Source: Pyrinomonadaceae bacterium
Lineage (GTDB): Bacteria; Acidobacteriota; Blastocatellia; Pyrinomonadales; Pyrinomonadaceae
DNA: 64,000 nt
Direction: 5' to 3'
Assembly: GCA_021228405.1 (NCBI GenBank)
Contig: JAJQRF010000001.1
Location: 1,130,428 to 1,194,427 of the forward strand
Made by a program: the position numbers and the translations under genes. Positions 16,421 to 26,019 of the stretch are shown here, in pieces; the stretch's first letter is position 1, and every line of letters starts with the position of its first letter. Below the pieces are notes generated by a model. The model ran no database searches. It saw only the letters and a program-made list of their open reading frames with translations, and was not told where the DNA came from.

Positions 16421-16423
16421 TTC

Positions 16424-16855
16424 TTAAATTTCCTTTTTGTTAGAAACGCTCGAAAATAAACGTATAAATGCTTCAATAATAATTGCCAAAGCAAAACTCG
16501 CAAGTCCTAAAAGCACCGCGACGACCGGAATCGATTTCGTAAAATAAACGATTGCCAGAAGAATCCCCAAAAACAAATACCGCAAAAAATACTTAACTGC
16601 TAAATACGGCGGCTTTTCGCCTTCGGTCGCGTTGTCGAAAATGCTTTTCAGAGATCGCTTCAGCCAAAAATAATTAACTAAAGATAAAATTCCGCCAATG
16701 AAAACCCCGATCCCGAAATTTACGGAAACAAAAATCATTCCCGCGATCATTCCCAACAGGCTTACAACTGCCATTAAACCCAAAATTCTGTTATGAGAAA
16801 TTGGTGAAACAGTTGATTGCTGTCCTTCTACTGACTGTTCGGAATCTTCGCTCAT
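16424..16855 (-). CDS. atpI: ATP synthase assembly protein AtpI
   Basis: 143 residues with four membrane helices (about 25-45, 50-68, 88-108, 112-132) and a polar N terminus. Size, topology and position directly upstream of atpB match AtpI, which aids c-ring assembly. Sequence conservation in this family is low, so position carries much of the call. Confidence 0.8.
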   Translation of the reverse strand: MSEDSEQSVEGQQSTVSPISHNRILGLMAVVSLLGMIAGMIFVSVNFGIGVFIGGILSLVNYFWLKRSLKSIFDNATEGEKPPYLAVKYFLRYLFLGILLAIVYFTKSIPVVAVLLGLASFALAIIIEAFIRLFSSVSNKKEI

Positions 16856-16934
16856 TGCGAAACGAATATTTTACAGGATTAAAGCCTTAAAGTTCAAAGG
16901 CAGAAACCGAATATGTGAAGTTTTTCACGCTAAA

Positions 16935-17714
16935 TCATGCGGTTTTTCTGAATTTCTTTTGAAAGCCCATCTGTTCCGAGATTTTTTCGGCGGCATCCTG
17001 AATCATTTTTACGATTTTCGGCAGATTTTCTTCATTGAGTTGAATAATAGTCGAAGACGTTCCGATCGCGGCGGCAATTTTTCCGTGTGCATCGTAAACA
17101 GGCGCAGCAACACAGCGAACTCCGGCGGCATTTTCTTCATTGTCGATCGCAAAGCCGAACGTGCGAACCTTTCCGATTTCCTTTAAAAACTTTGCCGCCG
17201 TCATAATGGTTTTCGGTCCGCGTTTGTCCATTCCGCGCATCTTCAATATTTCCGAAATCTCCTCGTCGCTCCGTTCGGCAACGAGAACTTTCCCGATCGC
17301 CGTTGAATGAACCGGCAGGCGATGCCCGACCCAAATATCCATTTTCACAAAACTTAGAGCCTCAACTTTTTCGACATAAACCGCGCGTCCGTTATCCAAA
17401 ACCGCCAGATGCGCCGACAAATTCGTGCGTTTGACGAATTGTTCCATAATCGGCTTGGCAATTTCGCGCACGTCGATGTGCGTCAGCATATCGCGCGTCA
17501 GGCTCATCATTTTCAGCCCCAAACGGTATTTTCCCGAACTGTTTTCACGCAAGAGATAACTGCGTCCTTCCAAAATCCGCAAAATATAACTCGCCGAACT
17601 TTTCGGGATTTTTAATCGGCGGCTGATTTCCGAGTTCGATAATCCGTGTTCGCTATGAGCAACGAGCTCCAAAATCGAAAGTGTTCTCTCAACCGTATTA
17701 GTAGATTCCGACAT
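16935..17714 (-). CDS. IclR-family transcriptional regulator
   Basis: 259 residues: N-terminal winged helix-turn-helix (about 6-65, TLSILELVAHSEHGLSNSEISRRLKIPKSS) and C-terminal effector domain (about 80-250) with STAIGKVLVA and AGVRCVAAPVYDAHGKIAAAIGTS. It is transcribed away from malate synthase and isocitrate lyase, and the shared 240-bp region carries operator-like palindromes, so it is very likely the local repressor of the glyoxylate shunt, as IclR is for aceBAK in E. coli. Glyoxylate or pyruvate would be the expected effectors. Ribosome binding site AAGGAG lies just before ATG 17714. Confidence 0.92.
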   Translation of the reverse strand: MSESTNTVERTLSILELVAHSEHGLSNSEISRRLKIPKSSASYILRILEGRSYLLRENSSGKYRLGLKMMSLTRDMLTHIDVREIAKPIMEQFVKRTNLSAHLAVLDNGRAVYVEKVEALSFVKMDIWVGHRLPVHSTAIGKVLVAERSDEEISEILKMRGMDKRGPKTIMTAAKFLKEIGKVRTFGFAIDNEENAAGVRCVAAPVYDAHGKIAAAIGTSSTIIQLNEENLPKIVKMIQDAAEKISEQMGFQKKFRKTA

Positions 17715-17840
17715 CCTCTAACTCCTTATTTTATCTGTGAATAAAGACTTTTTGATTTTAGCAGACAACCCTGTGCAAAACAAGTTTCGTTCGAGATTGT
17801 GAAAAAGTGTTCAAAATAGCGAACGCAACAAAAATAATCA

Positions 17841-17868
17841 TTTACAGTTTTTCATAAATAAATATAAT
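17841..17868 (+). promoter_or_regulatory. Sigma-70-like promoter of the malate synthase gene
   Basis: TTTACA (17841-17846), 16-bp spacer, perfect TATAAT (17863-17868). The expected start of transcription falls just before the palindromes at 17882-17936. Confidence 0.75.
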
Positions 17869-17881
17869 GAATCGTAATCCC

Positions 17882-17936
17882 GAACTATAGTTCAGCATAT
17901 TGAACAGCATTGTAGAAAAAATGGAAATCATTTTTC
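17882..17936 (+). promoter_or_regulatory. Operator-like palindromes, probable IclR sites
   Basis: GAACTATAGTTC (17882-17893) is a perfect palindrome; it overlaps a second inverted repeat with GTTCA/TGAAC arms (17890-17905). At 17922-17936, TGGAAATCATTTTTC matches 13 of 15 positions of the E. coli IclR consensus as I recall it (TGGAAATNATTTCCA). All lie just downstream of the predicted transcription start, where bound protein would block RNA polymerase. Confidence 0.65.
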
Positions 17937-17954
17937 AATAACAGGAGAGAAAAG

Positions 17955-19532
17955 ATGACACAAACGACCGAAAAGAGATTTGATCCGAGAATGAATCACG
18001 CGCCGAACGGGTTCGACGCGAAAAATGATCTACCCGAAGGATTTTATGAATTTTTACTGCCTTTGCACGAAAAATTCACGCCTTACCAGCAGGAACTTGT
18101 GAAAAAACGCGCCGAAGTTTTGAAAGATTCGCACGAAGGCAAATTGCCCCATTATCTTTTCTGTTCAACGGCAACAAAAGAAGATTGGGAAATCGCTTTG
18201 CCTGATTGGACTTCGGATCAGCGAAACCAGATGACCGGACCGGCAGACGATGCGGAACTGGTTGTGAAAATGTTGAATTCGGGTGCGCCGGGCGTGATGC
18301 TCGATCTCGAAGATTCGATGGCGAACAAATGGGAAAATCTCGAAAAAGGTATCGCAAACGTTTTGTCCGCGCTTCACGGCGAACTTACTTATTACGATCA
18401 AAAACGGGAAAAAGAAGTTTCGATCAAAAACGGCAAAATTGTGATTTTTACACGCGCACGCGGACTGCATTTGAATCAAGCGAACGTGATTCCGAACGAA
18501 TTGCTTTCGGCTTCGGTTTACGACGTGGCGCGGGTTGCCTTCGGGCTTGACGAAACGAAGATCAAACATCCGCTTTGTTTCTACATTCCGAAATCCGAAT
18601 CAGCCGAAGAAGCGTTTTTGTGGCGCGATCTGTTCCAGACAATTGAAGAATTAAAAGGCTGGAAAAAAGGCACGATCAAATGTATGGCGTTGGTCGAAGC
18701 GCATCCGCTCGCGTATCAGATGGAAGAATTTATCTATAATTTGCGCGATCACATCATCGGTCTAAATCTCGGACGCTGGGATTATATGGCGAGCCTGATT
18801 CATTTCAATATCGAGAACCCGGAATGGGTTTTGCCCGACCGCAACACGATTCCGACCGACGTTCCGTTTTTTCAGAATTTACGCAAACTTCTCGTCGAAA
18901 TCTGCCATAAACGCGGGATTTTGGCGATTGGCGGAATGACCGCGCTTTATCCGAGCCGAACGGATGCGAAACTGAACGAACGCGCATTAAAAGTTCTCGA
19001 AGCGGATAAAAAGAATGAAGCAAGTGTTGGAATGGACGGCGCGTGGACGGGACATCCCGACCAGAACGAGATCGCCGTCGCGCAGTTTCCCTATCCGAAT
19101 CAGGAATTCATCCGTTTTGTTGACACGCCGGTAAAGCCGAATCTTCGCCCGTCGGCGAAAGATGTCGGCAGACGAACGCTCGACGGAACACGCGCGGCGG
19201 TTCGCACCGTGATTCGTTATCGTCACGGAGTTTTGCGCGGCAAAGGCGCGAGTCTGCTTGACGGATATATGGAAGATTTAGCGACAGACAGAATTTACCG
19301 TTTGATGATCGCGCAACGAATGAAGCACCGCGACACGGTAAAAATCACGATGAACGGCGGCACGGAAGTAAAACACACGCCCGAACTCATTACCAAACTT
19401 TTCGACGAAGAACTCGCAAGAATCCTGCGCGAAATGCCGGTCGAAGTTTGGGAAACGGAAAAGGATTTTTACGCAGAAGCAAGAAAGATCAGCGAACAGA
19501 TGATCTTAAACGAATGGCACGATCCGATTTAG
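17955..19532 (+). CDS. aceB: Malate synthase (glyoxylate shunt)
   Basis: 525 residues, malate synthase A size. Condenses glyoxylate with acetyl-CoA to malate. Recognisable segments: GVMLDLEDSMANKWEN, FTRARGLHLNQANV, MALVEAHPLAYQMEEFIYNLRDHIIGLNLGRWDYM and the late GYMEDLATDRIYRLMIAQR. The start is supported by CAGGAGAGAAAAG. The isocitrate lyase gene follows 83 bp later, and the IclR gene is divergent upstream. Confidence 0.95.
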   Translation: MTQTTEKRFDPRMNHAPNGFDAKNDLPEGFYEFLLPLHEKFTPYQQELVKKRAEVLKDSHEGKLPHYLFCSTATKEDWEIALPDWTSDQRNQMTGPADDAELVVKMLNSGAPGVMLDLEDSMANKWENLEKGIANVLSALHGELTYYDQKREKEVSIKNGKIVIFTRARGLHLNQANVIPNELLSASVYDVARVAFGLDETKIKHPLCFYIPKSESAEEAFLWRDLFQTIEELKGWKKGTIKCMALVEAHPLAYQMEEFIYNLRDHIIGLNLGRWDYMASLIHFNIENPEWVLPDRNTIPTDVPFFQNLRKLLVEICHKRGILAIGGMTALYPSRTDAKLNERALKVLEADKKNEASVGMDGAWTGHPDQNEIAVAQFPYPNQEFIRFVDTPVKPNLRPSAKDVGRRTLDGTRAAVRTVIRYRHGVLRGKGASLLDGYMEDLATDRIYRLMIAQRMKHRDTVKITMNGGTEVKHTPELITKLFDEELARILREMPVEVWETEKDFYAEARKISEQMILNEWHDPI

Positions 19533-19537
19533 TTCAG

Positions 19538-19596
19538 TAAGCGGTAAGCCGTAAGCAGATTTTTTAACTGCTAACTGCTCACCGCTCACCGCTAAC
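19538..19596. repeat. Heptamer repeat hairpin between aceB and aceA
   Basis: Units of GCGGTAA/GCCGTAA type on the left and CTAACTG/CTCACCG type on the right form an imperfect inverted repeat around a T-run. Confidence 0.7.
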
Positions 19597-19615
19597 TTTT
19601 TTAGGAGAACTTATT

Positions 19616-20935
19616 ATGACAAAAGAAGAAACTATCAAAAATATCGAAAAGGAATGGGCGGAAAATCCGCGTTGGAAGGGCGTTGAGCGTCCGTATTCAG
19701 CCGAAGAAGTTTACAAACTTCGCGGGACGGTCGAGATCAAATATTCGATCGCGGAAATGGGCGCAAAGCGTTTGTGGCGGCTTCTGAATTCGGAGGATTT
19801 CGTGAACGCACTCGGCGCATTGACGGGCGGGCAAGCCGTCCAGCAGGTTCAAGCCGGACTCAAAGCGATTTATTGTTCCGGTTGGCAAGTGGCGGCGGAT
19901 GCAAACGTCGCGGGACAGATGTATCCTGACCAGAGCCTCTATCCCGCGAACAGCGTGCCTGAACTTGTCAAGCGAATTAACAATTCATTTCAGCGCACAG
20001 ACCAAATTTATCACGCCGAAGGAAAAAATGGAATTAACTGGTTTGCGCCGATCATTGCCGATGCCGAAGCCGGATTCGGCGGAACTTTGAACGCATACGA
20101 ATTAATGAAGGCAATGATCGAAGCGGGTGCGGCGGGCGTTCATTATGAAGATCAGCTTGCGTCGGCAAAAAAATGCGGTCATATGGGCGGAAAAGTTCTC
20201 GTTCCGACTTCGGAAGCCGTTCAAAAACTCGTCGCGGCGCGTCTGGCGGCTGACGTTTTGAACGTTCCGACCGTTCTCGTGGCGCGGACGGACGCAAACG
20301 GCGCAAATCTTTTAACTTCTGACATCGACGACCGCGACCTTGAATTCGTCACGGGCGAACGCACTTCCGAAGGTTTCTACCGCGTCAGATGCGGCATCGA
20401 TCAAGCCATTTCGCGCGGACTTTCGTATGCGCCTTATGCCGATCTCGTCTGGTGCGAAACGAGCGAGCCGAATCTTGAAGAAGCACGGAAATTTGCCGAA
20501 GCGATTCGCGCAAAATATCCCGAAAAGCTTTTGGCTTACAATTGTTCGCCGTCATTCAACTGGAAGAAGAAACTAGATGATGAAACGATTGCAAGATTTC
20601 AGCGCGAACTTGGCGCGATGGGTTACAAATTTCAATTTATTACTCTGGCTGGTTTCCATTCGCTTAATTTTGCGATGTTCGAGCTGGCGAAAAATTACAG
20701 CGAAACGCAGATGACCGCGTATGCCGAATTGCAGGAACGCGAGTTTGCATCGGAGATCGACGGTTATCGCGCCACGAAACATCAGGCGTTCGTCGGAACC
20801 GGATATTTCGACAAGCTCACGCAAGTGATCGCGGGCGGAGCGGCTTCAACGACCGCGTTGACGGGTTCGACCGAGGAAGAACAGTTTGAAGCGGTTCTAC
20901 CGGAAAACAAACCGATTGTGGCGGCAACTGCTTAA
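19616..20935 (+). CDS. aceA: Isocitrate lyase
   Basis: 439 residues. Splits isocitrate into glyoxylate and succinate. The active-site signature [10 protein letters not shown] is at residues 185-194 (Cys187 catalytic), with ADAEAGFGG (148-156) for metal and substrate binding and YNCSPSFNW downstream. Good ribosome binding site (TAGGAG). With aceB it completes the glyoxylate bypass for growth on acetate or fatty acids. Confidence 0.97.
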   Translation: MTKEETIKNIEKEWAENPRWKGVERPYSAEEVYKLRGTVEIKYSIAEMGAKRLWRLLNSEDFVNALGALTGGQAVQQVQAGLKAIYCSGWQVAADANVAGQMYPDQSLYPANSVPELVKRINNSFQRTDQIYHAEGKNGINWFAPIIADAEAGFGGTLNAYELMKAMIEAGAAGVHYEDQLASAKKCGHMGGKVLVPTSEAVQKLVAARLAADVLNVPTVLVARTDANGANLLTSDIDDRDLEFVTGERTSEGFYRVRCGIDQAISRGLSYAPYADLVWCETSEPNLEEARKFAEAIRAKYPEKLLAYNCSPSFNWKKKLDDETIARFQRELGAMGYKFQFITLAGFHSLNFAMFELAKNYSETQMTAYAELQEREFASEIDGYRATKHQAFVGTGYFDKLTQVIAGGAASTTALTGSTEEEQFEAVLPENKPIVAATA

Positions 20936-20974
20936 AATCACATAATTTAGACTAAAAAATTAGTTATATTTTTT

Positions 20975-21005
20975 GGAGGCGGAATAAAATTTTCGCCTTT
21001 TTTTA
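20975..21005 (+). terminator. Probable terminator of aceA
   Basis: Short stem AGGCG/CGCCT around an A/T-rich loop, followed by seven or more Ts. The stem is only about 5 bp plus mismatched A-T pairs. Confidence 0.55.
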
Positions 21006-21191
21006 TATTTTAAAGCTAATTTTCCGCAAAAAAAATTCAGCGAGCGCGTCCGTCCAACACAGAAGGATAAATCAGCCCCCGTCCAGGCATTAAGGATAAA
21101 CAAAGCTGTATCCGAAGAATTATTCCGTTTGCACCGTGCATCGGACAATATTAATCAAATAAATTCAAGATAAAATTTTAAGGAGCCAGTT

Positions 21192-22094
21192 ATGAAAAAT
21201 TTTCGCTTTGCTTTAAAAACTTTTCTATTCGTTTCGATCTTTTGCAGTTTTGCATTAGTAATTCACGCCCAAGCGACCAGAACTTGGGTTTCGGGAGTCG
21301 GCGACGACGTAAATCCGTGCAGCCGCACTGCACCTTGTAAAACGTTTGCCGGAGCGATTTCCAAAACGGCGACCAACGGCGAGATCAATTGCCTCGATCC
21401 GGCAGGTTACGGCGCAGTAACTATCACGAAATCCATCACGATTGACTGCACCGACACTTTCGGTTCGGTCTTAGCCGCGAGCGGTGTCAACGGTATGGTC
21501 ATTAATTCGAGCACGGCTTCGGTTCGCATCCGCGGCATTTCTTTTAACGGCGCAGGAACGGGCTTGAACGGAATCCGCATTTTATCGGCAAGCAGAGTTT
21601 CCATCGAAGATGTCGTCATCCACAACTTCGGACAACACGGAGTTTCGGTCGAGATGAGCGCAGGAACGCTTAATATGACGATGGATAACGTTGACCTCAG
21701 AAACAATTCCATTCACGGTATCAATTCGTTTTTGACAGGCACCGCGACGATGAATCTTTCGATTTCAGAATCAAATCTCGTGCAAAACGGTAGCGTCGGA
21801 TTGAATCTGGGAGCAGCTGTCAAAGCCTCGATTGCTGATTCGGTGCTAGCATCGAACGGTTCGGGAGTGGTCGTAAATGGGACGGCATTGAGCGTGTCAA
21901 ATTGTTTGATAAATGGTAATACGACCGGAATTTCATCAGCGGCAGGCAGTACCGTCAGAATTGAGGGAAACACGATCACGGGAAACTCAACGGGATTATC
22001 GCTGGCAGGCGGAAGCATTTTATCTTTGGGAAATAATATGATCGACGGAAACACATCGAACGGTTCTCCGAGCGGATTTATTACTCCCAGTTAA
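21192..22094 (+). CDS. Secreted right-handed beta-helix protein
   Basis: 300 residues. A signal peptide (about 1-26, ending VIHAQ) is followed by a domain with regularly spaced Asn/Gly/Ile/Val repeats (NGIRILSASRVSIEDV, HGVSVEMSAG, NLSISESNLVQNG, VRIEGNTITGN, LSLGNNMIDGN), the parallel beta-helix pattern of pectate-lyase-like proteins. The opening RTWVSGVGDDVNPCSRTAPCKTF is like other acidobacterial secreted proteins I have seen. No catalytic site is evident, so an enzymatic role is not claimed; an adhesin or glycan-binding role is possible. Ribosome binding site AAGGAG. Monocistronic, with a terminator at 22122-22167. Confidence 0.8.
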   Translation: MKNFRFALKTFLFVSIFCSFALVIHAQATRTWVSGVGDDVNPCSRTAPCKTFAGAISKTATNGEINCLDPAGYGAVTITKSITIDCTDTFGSVLAASGVNGMVINSSTASVRIRGISFNGAGTGLNGIRILSASRVSIEDVVIHNFGQHGVSVEMSAGTLNMTMDNVDLRNNSIHGINSFLTGTATMNLSISESNLVQNGSVGLNLGAAVKASIADSVLASNGSGVVVNGTALSVSNCLINGNTTGISSAAGSTVRIEGNTITGNSTGLSLAGGSILSLGNNMIDGNTSNGSPSGFITPS

Positions 22095-22121
22095 TCTGAA
22101 ATCGGCAGTAAATTAAACTCA

Positions 22122-22167
22122 AAAAGCGTCAAGACACTTCGATTCATTGAAGTGCCTTGACGCTTTT
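22122..22167. terminator. Bidirectional terminator
   Basis: A 19-bp stem with one mismatch (22122-22140 with 22149-22167) ending in A/T runs on both sides, between two convergent genes. Confidence 0.9.
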
Positions 22168-22182
22168 CCCGGGATATTTTGA

Positions 22183-22932
22183 TTATTTTTTGAAGATACT
22201 CGAAGCTATTCTGAAAAATTGAATAAATCCGATAAATCCGCCTAAGATAATTCCACCGACGATTCCCCACGGCGAACTTCCCAAAAGCAGATCGGCAAAC
22301 CACCCCAAAATCATCGTAAAAATTACGGAAGCAAATAAAACGATTGCCGCCGAATATGCCAAACCGCTTTTGCGCATCGTGTCTGCCTGTGTTTCGGGTT
22401 CAAAATCGAACATCGTGGTTGATTTCGTTTCCGTTTCGGGCTTTTCCTCAACCGCATCGGATGAAAAAACAGGCAGATTTTCCGAGTTTTCAATTTCCTT
22501 TTTCTCTTCCGAATCGGGCGCAACCGAATCCGTTCGGGTCAGAATTTTGTAAGTTTCCTCTTCGTCTTCCAAAAGTTTTTCCAACTCGTTTTCAGACATC
22601 AACGAGATTTTTTCCAAACGGTCATCAAGCGTTTCAGGTTTGGCGAAAAACTTTGCGTCTTCAGGAATTTCAAAAACATTTCGGGGATTTTCTTCTGTTC
22701 GTGCCGATTCCGGTTCTTTTATTTCCGAGGTTTCCGCTCTTTCAAGATTTTCTGCGTTTTCTTCTTTCCCTGATTCATCAACTGTCATTTCAGTTTCGAC
22801 TTGAGGCGGATTTTCGCTCGCCTTTTCCGGCTCATCTGCGCCGATCAACGATAAATTTGCAAAATTATCTGTCGCAACCGATTCTTTTTTCGGTGAAGGT
22901 TCTTCGTCTGCATTGAGTAAAGATTTTATCAT
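22183..22932 (-). CDS. AtpZ/AtpI-like membrane protein with long acidic N-terminal extension
   Basis: 249 residues. The last 60 contain two membrane helices (about 190-212 and 219-242) with WFADLLLGSSPWGIVGGIILGGFIGFIQFFRI, resembling AtpZ, the small partner of AtpI that forms a Mg2+/Ca2+ channel-like complex in some bacteria. Residues 1-180 are Glu/Pro/Ser-rich, strongly acidic and probably disordered; AtpZ proteins normally lack this. It lies away from the atp genes. The family call is tentative; a generic two-helix membrane anchor is possible. Confidence 0.6.
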   Translation of the reverse strand: MIKSLLNADEEPSPKKESVATDNFANLSLIGADEPEKASENPPQVETEMTVDESGKEENAENLERAETSEIKEPESARTEENPRNVFEIPEDAKFFAKPETLDDRLEKISLMSENELEKLLEDEEETYKILTRTDSVAPDSEEKKEIENSENLPVFSSDAVEEKPETETKSTTMFDFEPETQADTMRKSGLAYSAAIVLFASVIFTMILGWFADLLLGSSPWGIVGGIILGGFIGFIQFFRIASSIFKK

Positions 22933-22996
22933 TACTAAATCTCCGGCTTTGATTTTTACTGCTCAACTATTTTATGCGAAATTTGGAAATAATAAA

Positions 22997-23025
22997 ACGG
23001 ACACGGCTTTTCCGGGCGTGTCCGT
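22997..23025 (-). terminator. Terminator of the LCAT-like gene
   Basis: A 9-bp perfect stem ACGGACACG/CGTGTCCGT, 11-nt loop, followed on the minus strand by TTTATTATTT. Confidence 0.85.
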
Positions 23026-23051
23026 CTGATTATTTCACAAAAACTCTAACT

Positions 23052-24614
23052 TTATTTTTCGTTTTTTGCAGTAGTCGCGCCTTCCAACGAACGGTTATTT
23101 AAGACATCGAGAAGATTTTTCGTAACTATCTCGTTTCCTGTCAAGCGGTTATGCTCCGAACAGGCTTCGCCTTCGCCGCCAACCAAAACGCTCGAATCGA
23201 TATTGCGTAGTCTGCCGAGTTTCAGAAACGACGCGATCAGCGAACGCTTCGGCACAACCCCGTCGCCCGGAGTCAGCAAAACTGCTTCGGTCTGCTCTTT
23301 CGTAACCTTTTCACCATTCGCTTTTTCGTATGAAGTCGTTCCGAATTCGGTTTTCCAAACGTTTTTCTTCGCATCTTTACGGATAATCATCCCGTCAATC
23401 GTCGGGCGGCATTCCGCGCCGAGATAAAACATTGCGATCGGACTTTTTACCGACGGTGAAGCATCGAGCGCACTGTGAAAAAGTTTGGCGCGAAGCAAAG
23501 CCGCATTAAAATAACTTTTCGCCTGACGCTGTTCTTCCGCAGTGAATTTTTTGGCAAAATCCTCATCCGTAAAAGCCGTCCAGCCGTATTTTTCCCAGGT
23601 TGCCGGATTCAGCACGTCAATCTTGATGGGCTTCAGATTTTCATCGAAGGCGCGAACCGTTCCCGTATGCGGCAAAAGCTGATAAACCGACGGGATCGTG
23701 AAAAGGTCGTATTTTGATAGATTTTGGATGAACGGCAGATTTAACTTACCGCTTCCGAAAAGAGAAAATCCGTTGAGCAATGAATCGAGCGAAGAAAGCG
23801 CACCCGAATTCGGCGTTGCAACCATTGAAATACTGTTTATGTATGAATTTCCCTTCCAGGTCGGGCGCGGATTTCGCGTCGAAAGATCGGCTTTGCCATA
23901 CATCGCCGCGTAACGTGCGATCAAACCGCCCATCGAATGCGCGATAATGTTGAATTTCAAATCGGGACGATTGAGTTTCGTGCGAACCGCATCGATCTTG
24001 GTCAAAAGATTCTGCGCGTTTTCAACGTTGTCGAGCCGCCAATCGTAGGCAAAAACGTAAAAAGTATCGGCATCGTCGCCCGCTTTCGGCTCGTCGAACT
24101 TTCCTTCGGTAAACCCGTCAACGCGCAACGTGTCGATGAGTTTTTGATAGATTTCGATCTCAGGCGTAAGTCTGACAAGCTGAATTTTCCGCAGAATGTC
24201 ACCCGGAACCAAATTGTCGCGGTTATTTTTAAGATTCGGTGAGATCGGCAAACGCAGGTCGTCGTCTTTTGAACGTCCGAGATCGAACCAGACTTTTTCT
24301 TTCGTGTTCTTGTTGATGAGTTCAGAGCCGATCAAGCCCGGAATAATGATGACGGGCAATCTTCCTTTGGCAGGATTCTTAACCTCGATTTGCGCTTCTT
24401 TTTTGGCTTCTTTTTCTTCTTTTTTGGCTTGTTTTTCTTCGCGCTTTTCTATTTTTTTCTGTTCTTCCGCTTTCTGCTCGGCTGTTTTTTCAGTCTTTTC
24501 TTCCTTTTTTTCAGGCTTTTTGTCGTCTTGCGCAAAAGCGGTTTGCCCGAAAATAAGCATCAAAATAAAAAATAATGAAAAAATGGATTTGGCGGTTCCA
24601 AAATTTTTTAGCAT
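23052..24614 (-). CDS. Secreted LCAT/phospholipase-like alpha/beta hydrolase
   Basis: 520 residues. Signal peptide (about 1-29, ending AFAQ), then a Lys/Glu coiled stretch (30-80), then the hydrolase: oxyanion strand VIIIPGLIGSEL (88-100), FAYDWRLDN (188-196), nucleophile AHSMGG with Ser227, candidate acid Asp451 in TPGDGVVP and His488 in CSEHNRLTGN. The order DWR, AHSMGG, GDGVVP is that of lecithin:cholesterol acyltransferase and related phospholipases, so an outer or periplasmic lipid acyltransferase/lipase is likely. The substrate cannot be read from sequence. Own terminator at 22997-23025. Confidence 0.85.
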   Translation of the reverse strand: MLKNFGTAKSIFSLFFILMLIFGQTAFAQDDKKPEKKEEKTEKTAEQKAEEQKKIEKREEKQAKKEEKEAKKEAQIEVKNPAKGRLPVIIIPGLIGSELINKNTKEKVWFDLGRSKDDDLRLPISPNLKNNRDNLVPGDILRKIQLVRLTPEIEIYQKLIDTLRVDGFTEGKFDEPKAGDDADTFYVFAYDWRLDNVENAQNLLTKIDAVRTKLNRPDLKFNIIAHSMGGLIARYAAMYGKADLSTRNPRPTWKGNSYINSISMVATPNSGALSSLDSLLNGFSLFGSGKLNLPFIQNLSKYDLFTIPSVYQLLPHTGTVRAFDENLKPIKIDVLNPATWEKYGWTAFTDEDFAKKFTAEEQRQAKSYFNAALLRAKLFHSALDASPSVKSPIAMFYLGAECRPTIDGMIIRKDAKKNVWKTEFGTTSYEKANGEKVTKEQTEAVLLTPGDGVVPKRSLIASFLKLGRLRNIDSSVLVGGEGEACSEHNRLTGNEIVTKNLLDVLNNRSLEGATTAKNEK

Positions 24615-24696
24615 ACAATTCCCCTAACCCGATAATAATAAATTTTATAAAACTTTAATACAGCTAAATTCGTTTCAGTCGTTCTGATGAACTCAA

Positions 24697-25908
24697 TTAA
24701 TTATTCGTTGTATCGTCTTGAATTACAAGAGTTTTGTTCGCAGATTCCAATTTATATTCAATTCCGCGCCAAATTATCTTTTTCGACAGCAAAGCGCAGA
24801 AAGCATTATAAAAAAAGATCGCGGGCGAAAAAAGCCAGAGCAGATTTTGCGTCCAGAATTGTCTGTCCAATTCGTTCTTGTAATTTCTCAAAACCAGCCT
24901 CACCGCCTTTAATCTCAGCCAACTTTTTCCGATGCTGAAAATCGAAACGAGAAAAAGCGAAATCGAGGTAAACCAAAAGGAAAATGAATTTTTACCGGCA
25001 AATATCAAAATCAAGATTCCGCCAAGCCAAACCAGATTAAAAAGTCCCGAGCCGATAAATGAAGCGATCCAGAGATTTTGTGCATAAACCCGCGTGATCT
25101 TCATCTGGCGCGTCGTAAACTCGAAAAGCTCACGAAAATTGCAATCTTCGACCGAAGCCGTCAAAGCTTGCGGCACAAAACAGATCGGCAGATTCGCTTC
25201 CTTCATCGCCCGCGTCACGGCAAAATCGTCGGAAAGCGTGCCGCGCCATCTTTCGCGCATCTCTATTTTTTCAAAAATCTCGCGCCGGATCGCCATCGAA
25301 CCGCCCCAACAAAAATTCGATCTCACATTTTCACCCAAAGCCGAAGCGATCGAAGCATTCCAAACCGAACGCATTTCCGAAGCCAAATTTCCTTTTTTCG
25401 AGATAAACCAGCGATAACCTGTCGCCGCGCCGACATTTTCGTTCTGTAAAGGCGCGATCAGTTTTCTCAGCCAATTTTTATCAGGTCGCGCATCCGAATC
25501 GACAAACACAAAAACCTCGCTCTTATCGGAAACGTGCAAAACGGCTTCGCGCAAATTTTCGACCTTCTGACTCGAATCGAAAGTTTTCGGCGCAACGATA
25601 TATTTTGCAGAAATTTGCGCATTTTCCGAAATCAGCTTTTTAATAACGGGAACCGCTTCATCTCTTTCATCATCGACCGAAAAAACTATCTCAAAACGCG
25701 GAAAATTCTGGCGAAAAAGCGCGGCAAGGTTATCTTCCAGATCGGCATCAAGCCCACGGCAAGGCGCGATTATCGAAGCAAATGGCGTAAAACCGGACGG
25801 AGTTCCGGCAAGCTCGCGCCGAAAAAAATTGAGATAAGCGATTCCGCCGCGCAATGATTTATAACTGAAATAGACAAGCAAAACTGCTAAAAAATAAAAA
25901 AGATACAT
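24697..25908 (-). CDS. Membrane family 2 glycosyltransferase (ceramide glucosyltransferase/HpnI-like)
   Basis: 403 residues. N-terminal membrane helix (1-18), GT-A domain (about 43-270) with SIIAPCRG, VDSDARPD (Asp137/Asp139), GTLSDDFAVTRAM (Asp227/Asp228) and RQMKITR, a variant of the (Q/R)xxRW motif, then three C-terminal helices. This layout is that of the GT21-like group acting on lipid acceptors. The acceptor lipid (ceramide, hopanoid or other) is not decidable from sequence. Neighbour of the LCAT-like hydrolase. Confidence 0.8.
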   Translation of the reverse strand: MYLFYFLAVLLVYFSYKSLRGGIAYLNFFRRELAGTPSGFTPFASIIAPCRGLDADLEDNLAALFRQNFPRFEIVFSVDDERDEAVPVIKKLISENAQISAKYIVAPKTFDSSQKVENLREAVLHVSDKSEVFVFVDSDARPDKNWLRKLIAPLQNENVGAATGYRWFISKKGNLASEMRSVWNASIASALGENVRSNFCWGGSMAIRREIFEKIEMRERWRGTLSDDFAVTRAMKEANLPICFVPQALTASVEDCNFRELFEFTTRQMKITRVYAQNLWIASFIGSGLFNLVWLGGILILIFAGKNSFSFWFTSISLFLVSIFSIGKSWLRLKAVRLVLRNYKNELDRQFWTQNLLWLFSPAIFFYNAFCALLSKKIIWRGIEYKLESANKTLVIQDDTTNN

Positions 25909-26019
25909 TAAAGTTTTCCGCTAAAACCGCCGTTGAAAGATTAGCGCGAATCGAAACAAAATCCTATTTTCACCGCACCGATTAAATATTCGGATTTTTT
26001 CAAAGTTCGGATTCTGATT

